64,000 bases of DNA, taken from positions 5,364,112 to 5,428,111 of the forward strand of contig NC_069085.1 of NCBI RefSeq assembly GCF_947172395.1, written 5' to 3'. This DNA is from Bicyclus anynana (taxonomy: Eukaryota > Arthropoda > Insecta > Lepidoptera > Nymphalidae). Each line of letters begins with the position of its first letter. Positions within the stretch are counted from its first letter, which is position 1. The notes beneath the pieces were generated by a model. It made no database searches, was not told where the DNA came from, and saw only the letters and a program-made list of their open reading frames with translations. A program made the position numbers and the translations under genes. This document shows positions 31,246 through 42,557 of the stretch, one piece after another.

Positions 31246-31468
31246 AACTATAAGAAATTGTAATTTAATTGTTATCAAATGTAAATTGTAATACTGTATG
31301 ACTTTTTCAAAGAGCAACTGTTGAATTTCTTGCCGGTATCTTCTCAGCAGAACCTGCCTTCCGAACCGGTGGTACAATCTTTACAAATAGTCAACTGACG
31401 TGGCAAAAGTGCTTGTAAACTGAGCCTACTTGAAATAAATGATTTTTGATTTTGATTTTGATTTTGAA
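31246..31468 (+). mobile_element. 3' UTR and (TTTTGA)n tail of the LINE
   Basis: It contains CTTTTTCAAAGAGCAACTG, CTTGCCGGTATCTTCTCAGC, CAACTGACGTGGCAAAAGTGC, CTTGAAATAAATGA and a (TTTTGA)4-type terminal repeat at 31443-31468. A second tail piece (AAAAGTGCTTGTAAACTTAG) follows at 31487-31522. Confidence 0.7.
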
Positions 31469-31522
31469 ATAGTTAAAAGACGGTTTAAAAGTGCTTGTAA
31501 ACTTAGCCTACTTAAAATAAAT

Positions 31523-32279
31523 GTAAGTAAACAATTGTGCATGTGTGCTCTCAACGGAGTACATAAATAAGGATCACTTTTTGCGGTGATTTTGTAGGCA
31601 CGTAACATATCTAGTAATATGAAATCATCTGTACAGTACCAGAATATTCTGTGCCTTGTTTTTTCATTGGTTAGCTCAAGTGACTTCGGATCACGAAGAC
31701 TTGGGTAAGAGTGTTAAGCGGTTATGAAATTATTAACTTCTCTTTTTTAAATTCTCATTAAAACTTCTAAAAGAGTACTCCGAGACATAGATATTTTTAA
31801 TGAGAATTTGAGCCTCAGCTTACAGACATTAAAATTAACATATTCTGATAGTGACCGTCAAACATTCACCGGGTAAGCCGCTTTAGTTTGGCGTGGTGGG
31901 TCTAAGCTCCAAAATCCTCTGGAACAATGATGAACGTAGCTGATTAAAATACAAAACCAGTTTTGTATATGTCACACTCGTATGATTTGCTTGATAATCG
32001 CGAGAATCCTTTTAGAAATTCAACGCGGATTTGAAGCAATCGGGATCTTCCCACGCGGGCATAATTTTTCCATTAGCGCGAGATTTTGCTGGTAAGGAAA
32101 AATTAATTATTTACAAGGCAAGACGCTCGTCGTTCAAGTAAGGCGTTTGCTCTGATTAAATTTCATTATACTGTGACACTAGACCCAGACGCAATACCTA
32201 ACCGCAGAGTCGCAAGAGTTGTGATTGTACTAAGAAGTAAGTAATTGAGTATTAATAATAATTAATATGCTCGCGACCG
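31523..32279. other. spacer, nothing coding recognised
   Basis: GCGTGGTGGGTCTAAGCTCC at 31889 repeats 15073. A short complementary pair (AATTCTCATTAAAA / TTTTTAATGAGAATT) spans 31750-31810. No gene was recognised. Confidence 0.35.
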
Positions 32280-32395
32280 AAATTTCAGCCACAGAGATAG
32301 AGATACATGGGTATCTCTATCTCTCGCCAACTCCATCCTTCTCCATAGAAGGATGGAGGAGGCCTATGCCCAAAAATGGGCGTTCCAATAATTAA
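32280..32395 (+). repeat. RTE LINE end containing two adjacent hairpins
   Basis: AGAGATAGAGATAC/GTATCTCTATCTCT (32293-32306, 32311-32324) and CTCCATCCTTCT/AGAAGGATGGAG (32331-32342, 32347-32358) are perfect stems with 4-nt loops. The trailing GAGGAGGCCTATGCCCAAAA matches the common RTE terminus encoding M-E-E-A-Y-A-Q. No gene was recognised from 32396 to 32997. Confidence 0.6.
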
Positions 32396-32997
32396 TTGAC
32401 ATAAAGCATTGACATAAACCTATTTTTTCATACTAATATTAACTATGATGAAGAATTTTTGTGACATAAAACATGTATTACCATTTAGAATTAGAATTGA
32501 AATTGATATGTTTAAAATTTATATTAGATTTATAACGAAATAAAGGCTTTTTTATTATAATTATTATCTCCTTTTCAACATCATCCCTTGATGTTTTTAA
32601 CAGTAGTTATTGACAGTGAATAAATCGCTAACAAATGTCTAGCCATCATAAGACCAAATGAAATGGTAACGTTTAGTGTCAGAATGTAATACAAAATGTC
32701 ATCAGCTTCGAAGCGGCTGTCACGCGTCACCCTGATATTCCAATCCCCATCCGATCCTGTGTCACTTGTCATTTATTATTTGTATCAAAGCGGATACCTC
32801 TTGAAGTGCCATTACATCCCGGCGCGGATGTGTTATAACGATCATTCTGATCTTGATATACGACGGTTCAACCCGTATGTAACGTACAAAATGACGTAGA
32901 CAATCTCTCGGTATTGAAGTTGATTTATAGCTATTTATGCAACGGGTTTTTATACTAGATAGGACATTAGAACAACAAAACTGAGGCGGACAAAAAA

Positions 32998-33147
32998 TCC
33001 TACTTCCTACTACTCCTATCCTACTTTCTACTATTATTATAAACGCGAAAGTTTGTTTTTGTTTTTGTATGTTTGTTTGGATATTTGTTACTCTTTAACG
33101 CCGCTATTACTGAAACGATTTGGCTGAAATTTGGAATGAAACAATAG
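32998..33147 (+). mobile_element. Helitron family A, 5' fragment
   Basis: TCCTACTTCC, ATTATTATAAACGCGAAAG, TTTGTTACTCTTTAACGCCG, TTGGCTGAAATTTGGAATG, then truncated. The following 33148-34070 holds no recognised feature apart from an AT-rich tract and a GC-richer patch at 33480-33620. Confidence 0.65.
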
Positions 33148-34070
33148 TATTCCAAGTTTGTAACTTCTTTAATAACTGCATAAAAATTACGAAAAAATTG
33201 AGCAGATGTAATATCAGATCCCAAAAATGAAATATTACTAAAACACGTGTAGTGGCAGTTACCATTTTTACTCTCCGAGAACGGCGACATGTTTAGTTAC
33301 ATATTCGAAAGTTTATATTATTGTTGTTTGTTTTTTTAACTAAGATTTACCTACTACCGGTTGTAAATCCATATGGAGCTTACAGCAAACAGCAAAAAGT
33401 ATCTGCATTACATATGAAAGAAACTCTCAACCCCTATACTAGTGTAAAGAGTCAGTAAGTCTTACAGCCTCTTCACACTAGTGTGGGGGAAAGGCACGCG
33501 CACTTAATCGACCCAATTTGAATACGAACATGGGGGTGACATCTCGTCTTGGAGTTTAATGCAAATTTCCCCGAGCGATCGTCGAGCGGCGTGTTTCCCA
33601 CTATTATTGTACCTGAATTGGTCGTTAGTCACGTTTCCAGAACCTCTCAGTAACTAATGAACGGTTTTGCCATAAGTCAATGCTTAAAGTTTCAAATAAT
33701 TAAAAAATACGTGTGGCACTCGGGGACAGCCGCTATAAGGCTATTACATGCTTTTATTTATCAACATATGCAGTTATAATTGTTTATTTATTTTATTTAT
33801 GCAGTATTTTCATTAAAAAAGAATAATAAATAAAAAATGTCTTTATGTTGAGCTGGAATCGTACTCTGGTTTAATTAGTCGATATGCTAACGTCGAAATG
33901 CTTTAACTTGATGCACAACTTGGGTGTTGTTAGGTTTATTTTCGTTACGGAATTTCTTGATTCGGTCGCCATGCTCAAAGCTCGCGATAAAAACTATGCA
34001 ATAGCTTAAAAATAAACAAATAAACTCAAGTGAACTCTGTAATTATATACCGGTCAATAGGGTTTAATTG

Positions 34071-34220
34071 AGTGTGGCGCAGTGCGCAGTAGATTTACAA
34101 GACGGAGGTCCTGGGTTCGATCACCGGCTGGGCTGATTGATGTTTTCTTAATAGGTCTGGCTGGTGGGAGGTTTCGGCCGCTGCTAGTTACCACACTACC
34201 GGCAAAGACGTACCGCCAAA
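34071..34220 (+). mobile_element. SINE family D, shortened
   Basis: Head GAGTGTGGCGCAGTGCGCAG, B box GGTTCGATCACC at about 34114, and body GGTGGGAGGTTTCGGCCG, ending at GACGTACCGCCAA. The 3' third is missing. Confidence 0.65.
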
Positions 34221-34334
34221 TTGAAGCTTGGAACAACTTTGATTAACTAACATTGTATTGTATTTAATTAAAGAGATTTAGTTTCCTCGAACCGTACGAA
34301 GCACTAGAAAAGTGTGTAGTTAATGCACTGCCCC

Positions 34335-34521
34335 TGTAGCCAAGTGATACGTCGATTCTCTTTCTACGATCGCAAACGCTCCGAAAAGTAGAAAAATGTA
34401 TGGGAATGACATTTGCTATCGACAGGTCACGTGATCAACGTCTGTCATTCCCATACATTTTTCTAGTTTTCGGAGCGTTTGCGATCGTAGAAAGAGAATC
34501 GACGTGCCACTTGGCTACAGG
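34335..34521. mobile_element. palindromic MITE with about 80-bp arms
   Basis: The left arm CCTGTAGCCAAGTG...CGTCGATTCTCTTTCTACGA...GCAAACGCTCCGAAAA...ATGTATGGGAATGACA is repeated in reverse complement (TGTCATTCCCATACAT ... CACTTGGCTACAGG) with only a few mismatches and a 25-30-nt middle. It is almost entirely self-complementary, without coding content. Confidence 0.85.
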
Positions 34522-34745
34522 AGTTGGTACCTATTGAATTTTTTTTTGTTGATCAAAACATTTAACAATGTAGGATAGCGAAACATTGTGAGCTATGACA
34601 AATAGATTATACAATTAAATTGCAAACAATTAAACTGCACGTGTTTGAATAACCGAATCGTAAATAAACTCTATCAACTGAACTGTCTATTCAGTCAGAA
34701 TAAATCTCTTTAATCTGACATAGCGTTTTAGACTAAGAGCCTGTG

Positions 34746-35258
34746 AACACCAGACCTTCGTTATTTTATAAAAGTTGAAAGTTTGTCAGCATATGTTCCT
34801 ATCATTAGTAAGTACGATAGCCATCTAAGAAGTTTGGACCGTGGTGGCTTTGGGAGGTAGCAGGTTTTAAGGATCCAGACCTTCAACCGTCTAAGTATAA
34901 AATGTAATTTATTTATGTTTTCCTCGGCATTATATGAGAAATTATATTCCCAGTCATCAGTCACTTAGCATCGCGGCAACCCTTCGAAAAACACTATTTA
35001 ATTTGGAACTTCAAGGGTCTCTAGCGAAGGGTTGCTATGAAGCCAAGTTTCTGGCGAATAGGAATATAATTTCTCATGGTATGCCGATAAAAATTACACT
35101 TTATACTTAGACGGTTGAGGTTCTGGATCTTTAAAACTTGCTATCTCCCAAAGCCACCACGTTCCAAACTCTATAGTTGGTTACGGTACTTATTTTTAGT
35201 AGGAGCATGAGCTGACAAACGTTCAGCTTTTATAAAATGACGAAGGTCTGGCTGTCGC
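34746..35258. mobile_element. 513-bp foldback element, about 240-bp arms
   Basis: The left arm (ACCAGACCTTCGTTATTTTA, GGTGGCTTTGGGAGGTAGCA, GACCTTCAACCGTCTAAGTA, GAGAAATTATATTCC) reappears as reverse complement in the right arm (GGAATATAATTTCTC, TACTTAGACGGTTGAGGTTC, TGCTATCTCCCAAAGCCACC, TAAAATGACGAAGGTCTGG). The centre lies near 35000. Degraded relatives occur at 51256-51410 and 54490-54620. No ORF suggests a transposase. Confidence 0.8.
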
Positions 35259-35435
35259 TGGCTCTTCGTCTATTTGTATAATTTAATTTACTGATAAATT
35301 ATTATGTTTAAATTATTTGAACAGGATGTTTGCCTTGACCTACCTATTTAATACTATGAAACTAGGATATGTCGTTCTGTAGAGGTTCTCTGGTACAAAA
35401 AAATCATCAAACTATTATGGTTAACATTTACTACG

Positions 35436-35966
35436 AGTATGGTTCCGAGACTTGGTCGCTAACTATGGGCCTCACAAGAAAACTCAGAGTCACATAGAGT
35501 CAGAGAGCGGGCGATGGAACGAGCAATGCTCGGAGTATCCGTCAGTCAGTCAGCCAGACCGTACCGTATGATCCAGTTAGGTAGGTCCAATTTCGAGAAA
35601 GAAGTTAATCGCCGAATCCAACTCTGCTGGGCTGCATTCGGGAAACTTCGCGACATCTTTTCATCCGAAATTCTTCAGTGCCTGAAGACAAAAGTCTTCG
35701 AACAGTGCGTGTTGCCAGTGATGCCTATGGTTCCGAGAATTGGTCGCTAACTATGGGCCTCATAAGAAGGCTCAGAATTACACAGCGGTGGAATGAGCTA
35801 TGCTCGGAGTATCTCTGTGTGATCGAATCGGAAACGAGGAGATCCGCAGATAGAACCAATTTCACTGACATAGCTCAACGAGTCGCGAAGCTGAAGTGGC
35901 AATGGGCGGGTCACATAGTTCGCAGAGCCGATGGACGTTGGGTTCCCAAGATGGCGACCCTGGTTT
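35436..35966 (+). pseudogene. rearranged RTE-type LINE C-terminal region
   Basis: Translated pieces include a R-R-I-Q-L-C-W-A-A-F-G-K-L-R-D-I-F segment, C-L-K-T-K-V-F-E-Q-C-V-L-P-V-M, W-S-L-T-M-G-L-I-R-R-L-R and D-I-A-Q-R-V-A-K-L-K-W-Q-W-A-G-H-I-V-R-R-A-D-G-R-W. These are consecutive parts of the post-RT region of RTE elements, but here the W-S-L-T-M-G-L-stretch occurs twice (35452 and 35741) with an earlier segment between, and frames change several times. It is a scrambled, non-functional copy. Confidence 0.7.
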
Positions 35967-37434
35967 AGTTTTAAAGCGCTAGTGCCATATCTATATGTAT
36001 AAAGCATTGCTACAAATATTAAGTTACAATCCGAGGATGTGGGTATTTACACGCCACGGTATTGTGATAACATACTGTAGTTAAGCAGCTCGCCTCTCCC
36101 GCGGGATGCGATATGGAACTCTGCCAACTGACGCTTTTTGTGAACTTGCAAATAAAATACTTTCGTGAAGCAATAAACCACCAATATACATTGTGTCCTC
36201 AATGTTTCGAAGGAGATAAACATTCTGCAATAATATATGGTATCGGTTTAATGTTCTTATGGTCTGAATGTTTGTTACATTGGCAAATATCATCGGAAAC
36301 TGGTCATACTGGTCACATCAACTGGTGTAGTGTGTAGTATGCCAAACACACTATTTTATTTTTTTACCGATTATTGCGTTGATTGCTGCCATAGATAGTA
36401 TACTACTTATCTATACTTATAGTGATTTTTTCTTGTGGTATCTGCTGATATAGTATCATAATACATTTAATTAAAAATATTTTAATTGCTTAAAAATATC
36501 AGAATTCTTAATTACAGCAGCTACAGCATTGAAAAAACTGATCAGGATAGAAAAAATTAAAAAACCTAATTTGGTCACTCTAGGGATTTATCAAAAGTAT
36601 TCAAATCAGTTTTAGATAATTAGGTAGTATATCTACCATATTATGCATTTTATCCATTAATTACGGGATACCCTATACCGTATAACGGAAAGCTTTCCTG
36701 TCTGTCATAGACACAGAACAGACAACGCTAAAACCTAACGCTTTTAGCAATAGAAGTAGAAAGGGGGCGTGGCCCGCGTACACCCGGGTGTGCGGAACAT
36801 CGCAAGCGCGCATGTACTAGCAGTCTTGTTTTGTTCTGTGACAAAAGGAGTAAATAATATTCAACTCTAAAGTAAGGGTGACATATTTCATTTTTCACAA
36901 AATATTAAACAGCCATTTAGGCCACGCCCCTGGGTACGCTGGTTTCAATACAAAGAATTGACACTTTATAAATCTAGTTACCTCTTATATCTGTGGTCAT
37001 AGATACCATTTACCATATTATTTACGAGGCATCCAAGACTGTTGCGAATGTAATTAATTACTATCAATATCATAATAAAATTATTAGATAACCTTGGTCA
37101 CAAGTCCCCGTCTCTTCTCGGAGGTTTAGTCTCTGCCACAAACAAACGGGTGGACCCGACACCCGCAAAGTGAATCCGTGGAAAGCTAAGTTTCATCTCA
37201 AATGCTATAAGACCCTGTTCAATAAACAGACAATAGAAAACGAAAATTATACGTATTTAAGCCAGTTTAATCATCATTTATCAAGTTAGAAACCAACAGT
37301 ATTAAAGTATTGATAAATTAAACGTAAATATTGTAACGTAATCCAGGTAAGTTAATTTTATTAAACCGAAGAATAAAATTGTTTGGTTGAGTCCTCGAAT
37401 ACTCCCTATATCATAAGAAAGAAAAACTTGTATA
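35967..37434. other. about 1.5 kb without recognised gene
   Basis: The ORF pair near 36081-36337 shows no motif. GGGGGCGTGGCC at 36765 and GGCCACGCCCC at 36918 form a short inverted repeat about 150 bp apart that may mark another small TIR element. Confidence 0.3.
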
Positions 37435-37436
37435 AG

Positions 37437-38066
37437 GGCTCCCACACACGGGCCACCGGTCACAACCACAAAATGCCGCTACCGGCATATTTCCTGTTAT
37501 TTTCATACATGGACTCGCCGCACACGGTTGACGCCGGTGGTCGCCACACGCTACAAACATCGCTGCTCGCTTCTTGTGGCTCGCACCGGCAACTAAACGC
37601 CGACACAAAACGCCGCAACACGCCACTCGCGCTTATGATACTGATTGATTAATTAATTATTATTTATTTAGATATACCAACAATGACAACCAGAATCATT
37701 CATAAATTATACATATGAAAATCTTAATGCTAGTACTATAGGAAGCCATCTTTTAAAAGTAAATACCTACAGCATTGTTATCCGGTTAAAAGTTAAAAAT
37801 TAAACTATTCTATAACTACAAAAATATATGTTCATTAATGTCCTATTGATTAATATGATTATTTATATATTTACATCTATAATAAAAATAAAAGTAAATT
37901 AGGTACATACTGCATGTATGGGTTAAAAAAGTAGCAGCCACTGACCACAAGTATCGACCACCGACCACAAGTGACCGTCGCGCGCTTCAGCTACTTTTGT
38001 GGCCCCTTCTTGCTTCTTGTAGCTTCGTTTGTGGCTGTCGCGTGTGGCCCGTGTGTGGGACACCTA
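37437..38066. mobile_element. TIR DNA transposon with LINE tail inside
   Basis: GGGCTCCCACACACGGGCCAC at 37438-37458 is matched by GTGGCCCGTGTGTGGGACACC at 38043-38063 as an inverted terminal repeat with one mismatch plus end variation. Subterminal DNA on both sides is rich in GTGGC/GCCAC motifs, as in binding-site arrays of non-autonomous DNA transposons. The middle (37650-37830) is LINE-like sequence. No transposase frame is present. Confidence 0.65.
37652..37830 (-). mobile_element. LINE 3'-end insertion, shared with 61450
   Basis: ATTATTTATTTAGATATACC, CAACAATGACAAC..., AGCCATCTTTTAAAAGTAAA and TCCGGTTAAAAGTTAAA match in order the segment 61450-61590. The TTTA run at its left edge looks like the complement of an A-rich tail. 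Inferred class: LINE 3' UTR. Confidence 0.5.
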
Positions 38067-38366
38067 AAGTAACTTTTTTGCGCAGAATATGTGGCGTGTC
38101 GGAAAAGATTAGACAACCTTTAAGTAGAATCGTGTTTGTTCAGAGATAAAGCCAGCACAATATGTTATCACAGTCTCACTTCATCTCCCTTTGTTATGTC
38201 TCTAAGAGGATTTATCGGGATTCTTTTCATAGTGTTCACACAATGCTTTGATTATGCTACCTATGAGATATTTCTTTTGAGTACTAACTATTCAATTACC
38301 AGAATACAATCATCGTCAGAATATTATGTAACTAGGAGTAAACAGTATAAATAATGTATTTTGATG

Positions 38367-38425
38367 GCCTCCGTGGCGCAGTGGTGTGCGCAGTGGATTT
38401 ACAAGACGGAGGTCCTGGGTTCATT
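38367..38425 (+). mobile_element. SINE family D head only
   Basis: GGCCTCCGTGGCGCAGTGGT through GGTCCTGGGTTCA. It contains A- and B-box regions but the body is lost at a junction with the next Helitron. Confidence 0.7.
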
Positions 38426-38453
38426 AGTAGGTCATTAAAATTATTATAATAAC

Positions 38454-38684
38454 TACAGGACACCCGCGACTTTGTCCGCATGGAATGTAGTTTTTCACAA
38501 ATCCCTCGGGAACCATGGATTTTCCGGGGTAAAAAGTATACTATGTGTGAATCCAGAGTAAAATCTATTTCCATTCCAAATTTCAGCCAAATCGCTTCAG
38601 TAGTAGCGGCGTTAAAGAGTAACAAACATCCAAATATACATCCAAACATCCATATAAACTTTCGCGTTTATAATATTTGTAGGA
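38454..38684 (-). mobile_element. Lep1-like Helitron, family A
   Basis: Read on the minus strand it starts near 38684 (TCCTACAAATATTATAAACG) and ends near 38454 at GGGTGTCCTGTAG, where CTAG has decayed. All internal family A blocks are present. Confidence 0.75.
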
Positions 38685-38920
38685 TTTGGTGGTGATTTTA
38701 TTTTTAAAGAAAAGGTATAAAGTAAAATAATCTAATATCAAAATGAATTATCGTCATTATAAATGGCCACTTATGAGACTCGCCGTTCCATACAACAACC
38801 CTACAGGATTTATACAGAAATGAAGAGACGGATCTGCGAAGCGTCTCGGTGGTAATTTAAATTTCCTCCGGGGTTTCTAGAGCTATGTAACTACCTAGTT
38901 TCCAAGTTTGTTCAATATTT

Positions 38921-39127
38921 GAATTGAAGTTACGAGTACAATAATCGTATTACACACAATGCTTTCGTCTTGAATGCAATCATTGCATGGGAAATATAAA
39001 TTTGTAGGAAGGTACACAATATATAAGTCACTAATTTTGTATTTTTGTAGAATTGAAGTTACGAGTATAATAATCGTATTACATACAATGCTTTCGTCTT
39101 GAATGCAATCATTGCGTCAAATATAAA
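38921..39127 (+). repeat. tandem repeat, period 129 bp
   Basis: GAATTGAAGTTACGAGTA, AATAATCGTATTACA, then CAATGCTTTCGTCTTGAATG and CAATCATTGC occur at 38921 and again at 39050. The second unit is interrupted at 39128 by a MITE and resumes at 39353 (TTTGTAAGTAGGATACAATA), matching 39001-39045 of the first spacer. Confidence 0.85.
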
Positions 39128-39352
39128 GGGGATTGTCCATTCCCGGCCAAGACCTTTCGTCTCCGCCCCCCACTTTACATAGAACTAAAAAATACTTGAT
39201 AATTTTTGTTTAATAATGAATAAATTACTTTATCCATAGCGGTTTGCTTCCATATTTTTCCATATTTTTTTATGTTTGTTTCCATATACTTTTATGGGGG
39301 GGCGTAACTGGGTTTCTTGGGCCAACGTTGTATGGGCTGGTGGACATTCCCC
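39128..39352. mobile_element. 225-bp MITE splitting the tandem repeat
   Basis: Ends GGGGATTGTCC (39128) and GGACATTCCCC (39352) are inverted with one mismatch. Comparison with the first repeat unit (AAATATAAA joined directly to TTTGTA) gives both boundaries to within a base or two. No direct target duplication is seen beyond the A/T runs. Confidence 0.75.
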
Positions 39353-40262
39353 TTTGTAAGTAGGATACAATATATATTACAAATCACTGACTTGTATTTT
39401 TGTATTAATTAAAAGGAATCTCAGTTTACATACCGTAGTAAAATTTATTGGATCTAGATAGCCAACTATATTTTTTACAAGAGTTACAGTTATTCTTAAG
39501 ATTATTCAAATTAATAAATACATAGGAAAAAAACTACTCTGAGGTTGATTGCTAAGTTGATTTTGTTTACTATATACCAGTACAAAATAAATGATTATTT
39601 AAGATTAAAAATAAATGTTATAAGTTTGAAAAGCCAATAAAAAACTTAAAATAAGTTTTGTTTACTATTAAATCAAAAGAACTGATTTGAGCAAAAATTA
39701 CTGTTCGTTTTAGAAAGATTCGTATTTTATTCCCAATAAGGCTTATGGTGCGCCATGTTACCCGAGGTTACTCTATCTTACGAGAACTTACAAATATCTC
39801 AAATGTAGCAGGTATTCTGTTCTCCTGGGGCTACGGGTAAATCTCGGCTGGCTTGATGCTTTATACTCGTATTATATCGCAATACAAACTACATTTCGTA
39901 TTTCCTAAATTCAGAATATACGTAAAGAAATTTGAGCGTGTGCCTACTATTATGTATTCTGTGGGTGAGGAGAAATTTGTATAAAATACGCACCGATTCG
40001 TGCGAACCGACAAGCAAATTGATACCAAATAAAAATAAACAAGTTTTTAATTCACCGTAAAGTCAGCCATTGACGGTCAATTATTTTCACGTTTCTCTTA
40101 TTCTACGGAGATAATATATCAATGCCTTGTATAAAACAAAATCGCTTTCTCTGTTCCTTTAACACTAAATCTTAATGTCTCCTTAAATATTTAAAACTAC
40201 GCAACGGATTTTGATGCGGTTTTTTTATAGATAGACTGACTGAAGAGGAAGGGGTATATGTA
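39353..40262. other. spacer, nothing recognised
   Basis: It contains the last partial tandem unit (39353-39412) and AT-rich sequence. No gene was recognised. Confidence 0.35.
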
Positions 40263-40560
40263 TAACTAGCGATCCGTCCCGGCTTCGCACGGATGCAATG
40301 CTGATACTAAATGTGAAATGATTTGTTGTAATTTGTTTGTCGCATTTGGAATTACACGCGTGTGACATGTAGACGTATTAAACGGGATGACGAATCGTAT
40401 TAAGCGTTAGGAAATGTATGAAAACATGCCTCAAGTTGTGGGGACCGGCGTATTATGCGAGAAATCGTTTTAAGCGTGATCGTCTTAAGCGAGTTCTACT
40501 GTATTACTGTATTTATTGTGTTTATGTTATGTATATGTAATCAAAATTGACTACGAATGA
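40263..40560 (+). repeat. CTAGCGATCCGTCCCGGCTTCGCACGG-type repeat
   Basis: The start (ACTAGCGATCCGTCCCGGCT, TCGCACGGATGCAATGCTG) is one I associate with a widespread lepidopteran dispersed repeat. The right boundary is unclear. The DNA from 40561 to 41892 shows no gene or further named repeat. Confidence 0.4.
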
Positions 40561-41892
40561 ATAGAGTCCCAAAATATTGAGTTGGTGTCTCGCCAAGGTT
40601 CCGCTAGTTGCCAGTCTCGTTGAGCGACGCCAATTACCTGGCAACGTGCCAGTGGTGCTGAAGTGCATTTTTGGTTATGAACATTGATTTGGAATCTGGA
40701 ACTCGATTGATAAACAAATTCTATAGTAAGTAATACGTCAGAACAAATAATAGTGTAATATTTTTTTTATCTAATTTCCTGTCATTATATTCCAATTATG
40801 AAATTAAAAAATATAATATAATGGCATAGATTATTCACATGCATACTGTAATAAATTAAAAAATTACATTATTGCTCTTTAGCAGTGCAGTTGCAGTGTT
40901 GCTCTTTAAATGGAAAGTGTACTATAACTTTTACTGTTATACTATAACTTTTTTTACTATTATAGCACAGTTAGAGCTGGGTTCTTGGTCTTTTGTGCAG
41001 CGCTTGACTAACTTCCTAGGAAAACGTCATTGGCATCGCGTGCCTTAAAGGAGCCCTGTATCGAAATGAGTTAGGGGGCCCAATAGACGAGCGGCAAATC
41101 TCAAAAATACTCTTTAATTTTCTCTACCATAAGTATTGCTTTTTAAATTTTTGCTTTGACACGTAAGGGGTCACTATAGTCTGGGGGCTCCGTATCATTG
41201 ATACGGCTGATACGGTGGTAGCTACGCCCCTGGAAAACGTTCTAAAACGCTGCCCGTCAACCTAAAGTGTTAAACTTTATGTCCCTGTAATTTCAGCGGT
41301 AACAATACTTACGGTCTAGACATTTATATTTCACTTTGTATCGCAAGAAATCACACAAACTCAGACTAGGTACTTCAATTTCGCGCGAAACAACTGAATG
41401 AATTTGACACATGACGTATTGCTAGTGTTATCAGAAAAAAATAATTGATAATGTTACATATTGGCTTCGATACAATACCTAATGGTAAATTTCAAAAATA
41501 ATATCTTCTTCTGGTAGAAAAAAAATATTAAACTTCTGTCACCCCAGGTGACACTGGGAATTGAAGAGTTAAGAAAAAGTGTCCACATAAAGCAAGGTAC
41601 GTATCCTGACGAGATAATCAAAAACGATGTTTATGCTGAACATATTTCGAAGGTAATATTATTTTCGAAATATATTTTTCGTTCCAAATAACCAAAATAC
41701 TCGTAGATACGGAAGTAACATTACGTTAATCCTAATTTGGAATAGAGCTCAACGTCGGTTTCCTCTTATAGGTAATTTAGCCATGTAATGGGCCTGTCAT
41801 TCAGCCTCGATCGAACAAGCTCATTAAGTTTATTTATGTATAGCTTAACAAGACCATTATTTAGTTTAGATAGAGATTTCGTTCGTTCGTTA

Positions 41893-42193
41893 TCAACCCA
41901 TATTCGGCTCACTGCTGAGCTCGAGTCTCCTCTCAGAATGAGAGGGATTAGGCCTTAGTTCACCACGCTGGCCCAATGCGGATTTGCAGACTTCACCCAC
42001 GCAGAGAATTAAGAAAATTCTATGGTATGCAGGTTTCCTCACGATGTTTTCCTTCACCGTTTGAGACACGTGATATTTAATTTTTTAAAATGCACACAAC
42101 TGAAAAGTTAGAGGTGCATGCCCGGGACCGGATTCGAACCCACACCCTCCGGAATCGGAGGCAGAGGTCATATCCACTGGGCTATCACGCCTT
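41893..42193 (-). mobile_element. SINE family C, full length
   Basis: Minus-strand copy. Tail hairpin GAGCTCGAGTCTCCTCTCAG at 41919, body, then head with GGATTCGAACCC (B-box complement) at about 42129 and TATCCACTGGGCTATCACG at the 5' end. Confidence 0.8.
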
Positions 42194-42557
42194 CAAAATA
42201 GAGATTTAACTACCCTATAAAATAGAAATACAGTCTAAAGTCAAAGGGTTACCAGGGTTACGTAATAAAAACTTTTTGGAACAGGAAAAATATAGGGCAC
42301 AGTGCGCCTATTGATCTAGAGCGGATATCGACCTCTTCATGGAAAATGATGTACGCGAAAACTTCCCGACTTGCTGCCGTAAAACGCGCATGTCGATTAA
42401 TCTAACGTATTCGTAAATGGAACGCTCGAGGACGCCGTGTCGGGTTTTGAGAAATCGTTTACCAATGAGTAGGCATCTACCCCGTAATATCTGAGAATAT
42501 CTAGGTATTCTTACCTATATGTTGACCTGAATCGGAAATGAATACATGAATTATATC

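Noticed and set aside
32581..32899. Overlapping ORFs on both strands near 32.6-32.9 kb
   Set aside because: No family motif on either strand and no splice signals in a sensible order; possibly an unrecognised repeat.
38921..39412. CRISPR-like array
   Set aside because: Only two units plus a remnant, units over 100 bp, no short repeats with spacers; the sequence is eukaryotic.
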